From Planctomycetales bacterium 71-10 (GTDB taxonomy: Bacteria; Planctomycetota; Planctomycetia; Isosphaerales; Isosphaeraceae): a stretch of DNA of 64,000 nucleotides. The translations under genes and the position numbers were made by a program. How positions within the stretch are numbered: position 1 is the stretch's first letter; each line of letters starts with the position of its first letter. This document shows positions 26,171 to 32,659 of this stretch, one piece after another. The notes below the pieces were generated by a model. It saw only the letters and a program-made list of their open reading frames with translations, was not told the origin of the DNA and ran no database searches. Location: positions 12,312 through 76,311 of the forward strand of contig MKTT01000079.1 in assembly GCA_001898385.1 (NCBI GenBank), given 5' to 3'.

Positions 26171-26938
26171 TCACCTCGCCTTCAGGAACCGCGCGGCCAG
26201 CTCGGTCGCGGAGTTGACCTCGAACCGTTCATAGAGCGACTTCACATGGTCGTTGACCGTGTGGAAGCTGACCCCCAGGCTTGTGGCGATCTGCTTGCGC
26301 GAGAGGCCGTCCAGGAGGTAGACCATCACCATCCGCTGGCGGGGCGTGAGGTCGACGAACGCCTGGGGCGGGATCGCCTCGCTGATCTTCGGATGCAGCC
26401 AGCGAATCCCCGCCAGAGCCAGGTCGAGGAAGGCGACCTCGCGGGGCCCGAACGGGGGGCGGCCCGCGCGGCGCCAGAGGGTGAGGCAGCACCAGGTGTC
26501 GTCGCCCAGGTAGCGAACGGAGGTGAGCCAGTCGTCCCAGCCGATGGGGGCCAGGTGGCGCTGGAAGCTGGGGGTGGAGTGCCACTGATCGTCGGTCCAG
26601 AACGTGGACCGGGCCGCCGTGACCTGCGGGGACGTCTTGAGGAGTTCGGCGATCGGCTCGCCGGACATGGCCCGGCCGTCCTCGTCGAGCGACGTCTCCA
26701 TGATGACGGCCCACTCCGACGGCGTGAACCCGAACGGGAGGCCGACCACCGGGGCGATGGTGCTGTCCATCGGGTGGCCCCGGCCCCAGCCCCAGAAGCC
26801 GGCCTGGGCCTCCCCGATCCTCGCGATCTCTTCCAGGATGGCGAGGCGTCGGGTCGCGAGGTCCGCGGACAGTTGCTCGACGCCCGTGACCGCCAGCAAA
26901 AGCCGTTCGACCTCGTCGCGAGTCGGCGCCTCTGGCAT
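26171..26938 (-). CDS. LuxR-type transcriptional regulator with N-terminal sensor region
   Basis: A 255-residue regulator. The C-terminus (about residues 190-250) is a GerE/LuxR helix-turn-helix: LTPRQRMVMVYLLDGLSRKQ, then IATSLGVSFHTVNDHVKSLY. The N-terminal ~180 residues look like a GAF- or PAS-like sensor domain (GWDDWLTSVRYLGDDTWCCL is the clearest strand region), without a response-regulator phospho-Asp pattern. The ATG at 26936-26938 is chosen because GAGGG stands about 7 nt upstream and the longer frame is only Pro/Arg-rich. It is encoded 106 nt upstream of the HAF/PEP-CTERM gene on the same strand, which could make that gene a target. This link is inference. Confidence 0.8.
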   Translation of the reverse strand: MPEAPTRDEVERLLLAVTGVEQLSADLATRRLAILEEIARIGEAQAGFWGWGRGHPMDSTIAPVVGLPFGFTPSEWAVIMETSLDEDGRAMSGEPIAELLKTSPQVTAARSTFWTDDQWHSTPSFQRHLAPIGWDDWLTSVRYLGDDTWCCLTLWRRAGRPPFGPREVAFLDLALAGIRWLHPKISEAIPPQAFVDLTPRQRMVMVYLLDGLSRKQIATSLGVSFHTVNDHVKSLYERFEVNSATELAARFLKAR

Positions 26939-27037
26939 GCTTCGCCCTCGAAAAGGTGGGCCGGGCCTCGGGGGCGGATCGTCGCCCCCCAGGGAGAACA
27001 TACCACCCGGGGCGGGGGATCGGGCGCGGGGCGGGCG

Positions 27038-27079
27038 CAAAAGGGGACGGCCGGCCGGAGTGGGCTCCGGCCGGCCGTC
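27038..27079 (-). terminator. intrinsic-type terminator after the BON gene
   Basis: A perfect 15-bp stem (27046-27060 with 27065-27079) and a 4-nt loop. On the minus strand it is followed by CCCC and then a short TTTT run. It lies 32 nt beyond the stop of the BON-domain gene. The weak U-run makes it less canonical. Confidence 0.65.
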
Positions 27080-27110
27080 GGGATTCGGGCGGGTCGCTCT
27101 TCAGGCCGGC

Positions 27111-27890
27111 TCAGTAGGCGAAGATGCCGAACGGGTAGGGCGTGAAGAACGGACGGGTGTAGTGCTTCTTGAAGTCGAGCCACCAGATGCCGTCGTCCCA
27201 GCGGAGCGTGACGGCCCGCCAGTCGAGGGGGACTTCCGGGTAGGGGTAGAAGGGGCCGATGTTCGGCCAGGCCTGCCAGGGGTAGGCGGTCGGGTAGCCG
27301 ACGGCCGAGAAGTTGCCCGGGGGGGCGTAGCTGGGCCAGGCGTAGTCGGGCTGGGCCATCGAGGCGCCCGCACCGCCGCCGGTGCCGCCGGCCGGGCCTT
27401 CGGGCAGCGGGCCGCCGTCGTTGATGAAGCCGCCGGCCGGGCCGGCGACCGGCCCGGAGACGACCTGGCCGTCGTTCAGGCCGATCGGGGCGCCGCCGCC
27501 GATCGGGCCGCCACCGACCACGCCGCCGTGGCCGAAGTGGCCGCCCATCGCGACCTGCTGCGGGACGTACTGGGCCGGGCGGACCGACTGGTCGCCGACC
27601 GTGATGTTGTCGACGACCCCGGTCACGCCGGCGACCCGACGGGCCCGCTCGATCGCCTCGCCCTTGATCTCCGGGCTGGTGGCGACGCCGCTGAGCGTCA
27701 CCGTGCCGCCCTGGGCCTCGATCTCGATCCGGGTGGAGGCCAGCGCCTTGCTGGTCCGCAGCGCGCCGGCGACCGAGTCGGCGACCTGCTGGTTCGGATT
27801 GATCGACGCCTGGCCCATCGCCGCCGGGGCCGTCGCGGCCAGGAGACCGAGGACGGTTGAAATCCGTTTCAGTCCAACCATTGTGGGCAT
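27111..27890 (-). CDS. BON-domain exported protein
   Basis: A 259-residue protein with a signal peptide (GLKRISTVLGLLAATAPAAMG). One BON domain covers about residues 33-98 (VADSVAGALRTSKAL, IEAQGGTVTLSGVATSPEI, AGVTGVVDNITV). The middle (about 115-175) is Gly/Pro-rich and low complexity. The C-terminal 80 residues are aromatic-rich (YPWQAWPNIGPFYPYP, WDDGIWWLDFKKHY) and may form a small surface domain. BON domains bind phospholipid or polysaccharide and are typical of envelope-stress proteins such as OsmY; an envelope role is therefore inferred. A GGAGAAGGAC site precedes the ATG at 27888-27890. A promoter and terminator flank it, so it is a single-gene unit. Confidence 0.8.
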   Translation of the reverse strand: MPTMVGLKRISTVLGLLAATAPAAMGQASINPNQQVADSVAGALRTSKALASTRIEIEAQGGTVTLSGVATSPEIKGEAIERARRVAGVTGVVDNITVGDQSVRPAQYVPQQVAMGGHFGHGGVVGGGPIGGGAPIGLNDGQVVSGPVAGPAGGFINDGGPLPEGPAGGTGGGAGASMAQPDYAWPSYAPPGNFSAVGYPTAYPWQAWPNIGPFYPYPEVPLDWRAVTLRWDDGIWWLDFKKHYTRPFFTPYPFGIFAY

Positions 27891-28146
27891 GTCCTTCTCC
27901 CGCAGTGGATCCGACTCGACCTGGAGGCGAACGGCGAGCGGGGCGCCCGTTCGGGTCGGTGAACAATCCTTCCGTGATGGTCAGCCCACGACCGGCGAGG
28001 CGGGCCGCTCGTCCGAAGACAGTCGCGAGCCTCGCCCGGCAGCCAGGGCGGATCCCGGGGACCGACGGACCCGAGGTGGGGGAGATGGGTATCGAGGTGG
28101 GGCTTCAGCACACCGATCCGAGCGATCCGGAAACCGATTCGCCCGA
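27891..28146. other. long leader or spacer
   Basis: No gene is seen here. If the promoter at 28147-28175 is correct, these ~250 nt are the 5' untranslated leader of the BON gene. Open frames across it match no known pattern. Confidence 0.45.
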
Positions 28147-28175
28147 ACTATGGCGCACGCTTCAAGGGCCGTCAA
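28147..28175 (-). promoter_or_regulatory. putative promoter of the BON gene
   Basis: On the minus strand, TTGACG (28170-28175), a 17-nt spacer and CATAGT (28147-28152). It lies directly downstream of the terminator of the preceding gene (28187-28213), the arrangement expected for two separate units. Confidence 0.5.
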
Positions 28176-28186
28176 ACGGCGGCCCG

Positions 28187-28213
28187 AAAAAAAACGGGGC
28201 CGATCGGCCCCGT
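28187..28213 (-). terminator. intrinsic terminator of the small membrane protein gene
   Basis: A perfect 20-nt palindrome (28194-28213, ACGGGGCC-GATC-GGCCCCGT) is followed on the minus strand by an uninterrupted run of Ts (28187-28194). This is a textbook intrinsic terminator, 54 nt beyond the stop codon at 28268. Confidence 0.9.
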
Positions 28214-28267
28214 GAGATGCAACTGGATTGTGGATCGAGGATTGCAGCCGAAGAAAATCCCCGGGGA

Positions 28268-28585
28268 TCAGGCGGCCTCGGCCTCGCCGAGGGTGCGGAT
28301 GACGTCGACGGCATCGATATTGCCTTCTCCGATCGTCATGCCGATCAGGAGGACGGTCATGGTCCCGCCGGCGAAAAGGGCGAACTCGGAATCGTGCCGC
28401 CCGCAGAGGGCACCCGCGATCCCCAGGCCGAACAGGGCCAGGATGACGCCGGCCTTGCCGAGGGCGTGCCAGGACGATTGATGGGCGGTGAGGCGATGGA
28501 GGAAGAGGCAGGCGACCCCGAAGGTCTGGAAGAACATCACGAGCATCTCGAACACGCCGGACGAATTGAAGTGCGCGAGGGACAT
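28268..28585 (-). CDS. small membrane protein, three TM segments
   Basis: A 105-residue protein. Hydrophobic segments are visible at about residues 12-30 (FEMLVMFFQTFGVACLFLH), 44-62 (AGVILALFGLGIAGALCG) and 68-86 (FALFAGGTMTVLLIGMTIG). The tail (DAVDVIRTLGEAEAA) is acidic and soluble. I recognise no family. An AAGGAG ribosome-binding site lies about 11 nt upstream of the ATG at 28583-28585, and a strong terminator follows the gene, both of which support it as real. The function is unknown. Confidence 0.65.
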   Translation of the reverse strand: MSLAHFNSSGVFEMLVMFFQTFGVACLFLHRLTAHQSSWHALGKAGVILALFGLGIAGALCGRHDSEFALFAGGTMTVLLIGMTIGEGNIDAVDVIRTLGEAEAA

Positions 28586-28754
28586 GCCTGACAGGCTCCT
28601 TCCTTGGTTCCTGTTTCGGGTCGTCGGAGATGGGCGAAGCTCGTCGGAGGTGCCGGATCGGGGGAGTTTTCACCCTGGGATAGAGCACGCGCCGTACCAA
28701 ACGGCCGTCGAGGCCGAAACTCGCGCCGGGGCCGGCGGTTCAAGGCGAGAACTT

Positions 28755-28807
28755 GAAGAAAAATCGGCCCGCCGTCGGGAATTTCCGGGGCGGGCCGTGG
28801 CGTTTTT
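28755..28807. terminator. bidirectional terminator hairpin
   Basis: CGGCCCGCC (28765-28773) pairs with GGCGGGCCG (28789-28797) around a 15-nt loop. On the minus strand the stem is followed at once by ATTTTTC (28758-28764), suited to end the lipoprotein gene whose stop is at 28861. On the plus strand TTTTT occurs at 28803-28807. No plus-strand gene reads into it. Confidence 0.75.
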
Positions 28808-28860
28808 ACACGGCAGGTGGGGCGGGCGTTGAAGAAAACGCCATGAGGACGTCCCGGGGG

Positions 28861-29907
28861 TCAGCGACGTTGCTGGGTGTTGCGGGCCCGCATGTTGTCG
28901 AACTCGGTGGCGCCGGAGATGTCCAGGACGCCCCAGCCCTTCTTCTCCTTGCGGACGGTGACGGTGCGCTGGAGCCAGCCGCCGTCCTTGAGCTGCTTCC
29001 GGATCGTGACGCCGAGCCGGCCGGTGCTCTTGACCTGATTGTCGCCCGCGTCGCGGTAGCCTTCCAGCTTGCTGGCGAGGTCGTCCAGCTCGGAGTCGGA
29101 GATGCTGAGGTCCAGGATGCGGGAGAACAGCTCGCGGAACTTGCCCCCTTCCTCGAGGGTGGTGGAGCGGAGGGCCGTGGCCTCCTGGAGCCGGTCGCGG
29201 TCCTTCTTGGACAGGGCGTAGAGGAACGCCTCGACCGCGCCGTGGGGCGAGTTGGTGTCGCCGGGCTTCAGCTCGGAGGTGCCGCCGGGGCCGCCCAGGG
29301 TCGGCATGCCGAGCGAGCCGTCGCGCTCGCCGCCGGGGCCCATGGGGCCGAAGGCGCCGCGGGCGGCGGCCTCGCCGCCGGGGCCGTTCAGGGCGGCGGG
29401 GTTCACGCCGCCCGGGTAGGCGAGCATGCCGGCGTCGGGCTCGGCGCCCGGGGCGCCCGGTCCGGCCGGGGAGCCGGTCTCGGGGGCGTCGGCCACGGCC
29501 GAGGCCGGGGCGGCGGCGCCGCTGGCGGCGGCGAGCAACTCGGCGGTCTCGGACTTGGCCGCGGCCTGGGCGTCGGCCGCGGCGGCGGTCGTCGACTCCT
29601 GGGCGGCCGGCGGCACGCCGGGGGGCGCGACGGCGGGGGCGACGGGGGCGTCGCCCGGCGCGGAGGCCGTGGCGACCGGGGGGGCGCCGGCCGCGGGCGC
29701 GGCGGGGGCGTCGCCCGCCGGGGCGGGGGCGGCGGCCGGGGCGGGGGGCGGCGGCAGCGACGGCTCGGACGGCGCGTCGCCGCCGTCGTCGGCCGCCAGC
29801 TCGTCCGACGAGGGGTCGGGCACGTCGCCGCCCCCGCAGCCCGCCAGGCCGAGGGCCAGCGCCCCCGAAAGCCCGAGGCCGTACAGCCAGGTGTTCCACG
29901 GTCTCAT
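28861..29907 (-). CDS. Ala/Pro-rich lipoprotein, unknown function
   Basis: A 348-residue lipoprotein. The N-terminus is a type II signal with the lipobox LAGC near residue 24 followed by Gly-Gly-Gly. Residues about 25-175 are an Ala/Pro/Gly-rich, probably disordered linker, and a Gly-rich part runs to about 205. The C-terminal ~140 residues form the only folded domain (SPHGAVEAFLYALSKKDRDR, LGVTIRKQLKDGGWLQRTVT, GWGVLDISGATEFDN), which looks like a small NTF2-like or DUF4878-like domain: SPHGAVEAFL...KKD is the usual opening of such domains. It is likely anchored in the envelope. The ATG at 29905-29907 starts the signal. A promoter and a terminator bracket the gene. Confidence 0.75.
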   Translation of the reverse strand: MRPWNTWLYGLGLSGALALGLAGCGGGDVPDPSSDELAADDGGDAPSEPSLPPPPAPAAAPAPAGDAPAAPAAGAPPVATASAPGDAPVAPAVAPPGVPPAAQESTTAAAADAQAAAKSETAELLAAASGAAAPASAVADAPETGSPAGPGAPGAEPDAGMLAYPGGVNPAALNGPGGEAAARGAFGPMGPGGERDGSLGMPTLGGPGGTSELKPGDTNSPHGAVEAFLYALSKKDRDRLQEATALRSTTLEEGGKFRELFSRILDLSISDSELDDLASKLEGYRDAGDNQVKSTGRLGVTIRKQLKDGGWLQRTVTVRKEKKGWGVLDISGATEFDNMRARNTQQRR

Positions 29908-29979
29908 GGCGTCCCGCCCTCCGCTCGCGGCCCGCCCGGCCGGCGCCCGTCGCCGCCCGGTGGGCCGTCGCCAACCCTC

Positions 29980-30008
29980 ATTATGGCCCCCGCCGCCGCG
30001 GCGTGGAA
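29980..30008 (-). promoter_or_regulatory. putative promoter of the lipoprotein gene
   Basis: On the minus strand, TTCCAC (30003-30008), a 17-nt spacer and CATAAT (29980-29985), about 70 nt upstream of the start. The -10 match is good and the -35 weak. Confidence 0.45.
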
Positions 30009-30103
30009 GGGGCTGCCCGCGCGGCCTCGCGACGGCCCGATCGTTTCGTGATTTCGACATGTCCGCACGAGACCAGCCCTTGACCCGTCGGGCGGTCCGC
30101 CAC

Positions 30104-30132
30104 TTGCCCGCCCGCCGGGCGCGGGATAGACT
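30104..30132 (+). promoter_or_regulatory. putative promoter of the response regulator gene
   Basis: TTGCCC (30104-30109), a 17-nt spacer and TAGACT (30127-30132), about 60 nt upstream of the ATG at 30195. It has the same -10 as the promoter at 18982-19010. Confidence 0.55.
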
Positions 30133-30194
30133 GGAGGCCCCGCCCTTGAACGCGGGATCGTGCGCAGCCTCGACCGAGCCGGGACACCATCGCC

Positions 30195-30605
30195 ATGAAT
30201 CCTCACCAGCGGACCATCCTCCTGGTCGACGACGATCACGAGATCGTCGAGTCGATGCGGACGATCCTTGAGAACCGCGGATATCGCATCCTCGTCGCCC
30301 GAGACGGCAACTCCGGCCTGATGGTCGCCGAGCGCGAGAACCCCGACCTGCTGATCCTGGACATGATGATGCCCAAGAAGAGCGGCTTCCTCGTCCTGGA
30401 GAAGCTGCGCAGCCGGCCCGGCGGGCTGATCCCCACCATCATGATCACCGGCAACGAGGGGAGCCGCCACCGCGCCTACGCCGAGATGCTGGGCGTGCGC
30501 GACTACATCCGCAAGCCGTTCGCGATGGAGAAGCTCGTCCGCTCCATCGACAAGATCCTGGGCGTCGAGCCCCGCCACGCCGGCCGCATGGACGACGAGG
30601 CCTGA
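30195..30605 (+). CDS. single-domain response regulator (CheY-like receiver)
   Basis: A 136-residue protein made of one receiver domain. The acidic pocket is Asp12-Asp14 (VDDDHE), the phosphoacceptor Asp56 (LLILDMMMP), the switch threonine is at 85 (MITGNE) and the conserved Lys107 sits in YIRKPF. No output domain follows, only a short polar tail. It should relay phosphate in a two-component or phosphorelay chain or act by protein contact. No histidine kinase gene is adjacent, so it is an orphan in this window. It converges with the Maf gene, leaving 18 nt between the stops. Confidence 0.9.
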   Translation: MNPHQRTILLVDDDHEIVESMRTILENRGYRILVARDGNSGLMVAERENPDLLILDMMMPKKSGFLVLEKLRSRPGGLIPTIMITGNEGSRHRAYAEMLGVRDYIRKPFAMEKLVRSIDKILGVEPRHAGRMDDEA

Positions 30606-30623
30606 CCCCGCCCCCGCCCCGAC

Positions 30624-31217
30624 CTACGGGGCGTCGAACCCCAGCCCCGCCAGGATCCCCGCCAGCGCCAGCAGGGGGAGCCCGGTGATCGCGGTGTGGT
30701 CGTCGGATTCGATCCGCTCGAACAGCGCGATCCCGCCTCGTTCCAGCTTGTAGCTCCCCGCGCAATCGACGGGGAGGTCCCGCGCGACGTACCGTTCGAG
30801 CGCCGCGCGGCCGAGCGGGCGCATGGCCAGGCGGGCGACGTCGGTGTGCTCGAACCGGCGGCCGGGCGCGACGACGACCATCGCGGTGATCAACTCATGG
30901 GCCCGGCCCGACATCGCTTCGAGCTGGTCGGCGGCCCGCGCCGCGTCGCCGGGCTTGCCCAGGATGCGGCCGTCGAGCGAGACGAGCTGGTCGCAGCCGA
31001 TCACGACGGCCGCCGGCTCGCGCGCGGCGACCGCGTCGGCCTTGCCCCGCGCCAGGGCCTCCGCCAACGCGCGCGGGCTCAGGCCGTTGCGCGGGAACGC
31101 CTCCTCGTCGAACTCCGGCGCGACGCCGCGGAACGGCACGCCCAGCCGCTCCAGCAGGGCGCGGCGATAGGCCGAGGTGCTGGCCAGGATCAGATCGGGG
31201 GGCGACGCGGGTGCCAT
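30624..31217 (-). CDS. maf: Maf/YceF-type nucleotide pyrophosphatase
   Basis: A 197-residue Maf-family nucleoside triphosphate pyrophosphatase. Motifs: LASTSAYRRALLERLG at residues 11-26, the catalytic region GCDQLVSLDGRILGKP, and CAGSYKLERGGIALFERI. The last motif matches the YceF branch (which hydrolyses 7-methyl-GTP in E. coli) better than the YhdE branch. The family's SxPRR start reads STSAYRR, so Pro is Ala here. The enzyme probably removes modified nucleotides in the cytoplasm. The ATG at 31215-31217 has a GAGAGGAC ribosome-binding site. A dispersed repeat lies just upstream, so its promoter is not clear. Confidence 0.88.
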   Translation of the reverse strand: MAPASPPDLILASTSAYRRALLERLGVPFRGVAPEFDEEAFPRNGLSPRALAEALARGKADAVAAREPAAVVIGCDQLVSLDGRILGKPGDAARAADQLEAMSGRAHELITAMVVVAPGRRFEHTDVARLAMRPLGRAALERYVARDLPVDCAGSYKLERGGIALFERIESDDHTAITGLPLLALAGILAGLGFDAP

Positions 31218-31298
31218 CGTCGGGTCCTCTCCGGATCGCGACGCGGGATGGATTGGCGAATCATCCCGATCGTCGCGGAGTTTGGGACGGCCATCATG
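31218..31298. other. start of the gap upstream of the Maf gene
   Basis: Part of the 346-nt gap 31218-31563, which holds the repeat element at 31299-31486 and no recognisable gene. The segment GAGTTTGGGACGGCC (31280-31294) is roughly mirrored at 31500-31515, which suggests that the element's inverted arms reach somewhat further out. Confidence 0.4.
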
Positions 31299-31486
31299 AC
31301 GGCCTTCCCCCCCCGTGGGGGAAGGTGGCCCGCAGGGCCGGATGAGGGGGAGGACGCGCCGGACGGCCGTCGGGATCCCGAGCCGATCGAGCGGGCTTTC
31401 GGAGCCCGATGGTCCTCGTGCTTCGCGTCCCCCTCATCTGCCGCCTTCGGCGTCTGTCTTCCCCCGCGAGGGGGGAAGACCGTTCG
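31299..31486. repeat. dispersed long palindromic repeat, copy B
   Basis: The left unit (31299-31359: CTTCCCCCCCCGTGGGGGAAG, GTGGCCCGCAGGGCC, GGATGAGGGGGA) and the right unit (31424-31486: CGTCCCCCTCATCTGCC, CTTCCCCCGCGAGGGGGGAAG) are inverted relatives. Read on the minus strand, the right unit continues with the same bases as 15007-15075 of copy A, including the tail GACGCGAAGCACGAGG. The whole element is thus copy A in the opposite orientation. Copies A and B lie 16 kb apart in different gene contexts. Confidence 0.75.
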
Positions 31487-31563
31487 TGTCCGTGCCGCCT
31501 CCCAAATCCGGGACGGTCGTGTCGCGGGCGTGGCCCGGATTCCGACGACCGGGACGGGATGTC

Positions 31564-32373
31564 TCAGGCCGTCTGGGTCAGGAGCGCCTCGCGGAGCTTG
31601 TTCAGCACGCGGGTCTTCTCGTTGCTGACGGTCTTGGGGGCGACGCCCCAGGAGTCGGCGATCTCGGCCGGGGTGCGGCCCATCAGCGAATCCTGGATGA
31701 GGCTGGCCTCGCGGGGGGTGAGCGAGCGGTCGATGACCTCGCGGAGGGCGTCCAGCCGGGCGCGGGATTCGGCGTCGTCGGGGGAGGCGGTCAGGTCGTC
31801 CAGCGGCTGATAGGTCCGCTCGCGCTGGACGCGCTTCTTGACCATGTCGACGGCGCGGAAGAAGTCCATGCCCTCGGCGGTCTCCCTGGAGAAGACCTCC
31901 TTGACGCCCCACCGGCCGACGTCGCCGAGCATGACGTCGAAGCGGCCCCGGCCGAGTTGTTGCAGGAGGGTGGCGTAGACCGCCTGGGAGGCGTCCTCGT
32001 AGCTCTGGGCCGAGAGGCCCGCCCGCTGCCATGATCGGACGAGGTAGCGGTCGAGCTGGTTCAGCCCCGAGGCCGCCGCCTCCGGGTCGACCGGGGCGAT
32101 GACCGCGGGCTCGGCCCCCTGGAGGTCCGTCAGCAGGTCGTCCAGGCGTCCGGCCAGGAGCGCGGCGTCCCAGCTCTCGGCGGTGAGGCCGGGCGAGGGG
32201 GCCAGCGTCGGCGAGGCCGAAGGGGCCTCGATCAGCCCCTGGGCGTCGGTCGGGAAGGCCGCCAGCGCCGCGGCGTGCGCGGCCCCGGAGAGCAGGCGCA
32301 GGGCCTCCATCCCCTCCACGGCCGGCCGATACGACCGATGCGCCCGTCGTTCTCGCCCCGTTCCTCCCGCCAC
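31564..32373 (-). CDS. ECF-type RNA polymerase sigma factor with N-terminal extension
   Basis: A 269-residue sigma-70-family protein. Residues about 100-185 carry a region-2-like helical part (LDRYLVRSWQRAGLSAQSYE, AVDMVKKRVQRE). Residues about 205-265 are a clear region 4 (SLTPREASLIQDSLMGRTPA, then SWGVAPKTVSNEKTRVLNKL). The first ~95 residues are Ala-rich and unlike standard ECF factors. It should direct RNA polymerase to a small regulon. No anti-sigma factor gene is adjacent. A GTG start (32371-32373) is used; AGAGGAG stands about 9 nt upstream, so the start is well supported. Confidence 0.78.
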   Translation of the reverse strand: MAGGTGRERRAHRSYRPAVEGMEALRLLSGAAHAAALAAFPTDAQGLIEAPSASPTLAPSPGLTAESWDAALLAGRLDDLLTDLQGAEPAVIAPVDPEAAASGLNQLDRYLVRSWQRAGLSAQSYEDASQAVYATLLQQLGRGRFDVMLGDVGRWGVKEVFSRETAEGMDFFRAVDMVKKRVQRERTYQPLDDLTASPDDAESRARLDALREVIDRSLTPREASLIQDSLMGRTPAEIADSWGVAPKTVSNEKTRVLNKLREALLTQTA

Positions 32374-32659
32374 GATCGCCGCTCCTCTTCCGTTGAGTCT
32401 CGGGACTTCCGGCCCTGGGACGTCCCTTCCTCAACACCATAGGCCGCCGACCTCCCGGATGGGATCGGTCGCCCGCGCTCAACTTACTCGAATCCCCGCA
32501 CCCCTTCGAGGGCAATTCCTCTAGAGGGTCAATTGCATGGTATGATGCTTGGGGTCGTTCGTCCAGAGCCCGGATGGAATACGTCGGGGGCGCGGGGATT
32601 CTTACGGCGATGGCCGCCGGGGCGACGGTGGTGCGAATGGCGGGCCGATCGGCCCGGGC
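32374..32659. other. intergenic region with an unexplained extended -10 motif
   Basis: The gap between two minus-strand genes. It contains an AT-richer patch, and on the plus strand TGGTATGAT (32538-32546) is a perfect extended -10 element. Nothing coding follows it on that strand, so any transcript would be antisense to the end of the peptidase gene. No minus-strand promoter for the sigma factor is obvious. Confidence 0.3.
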
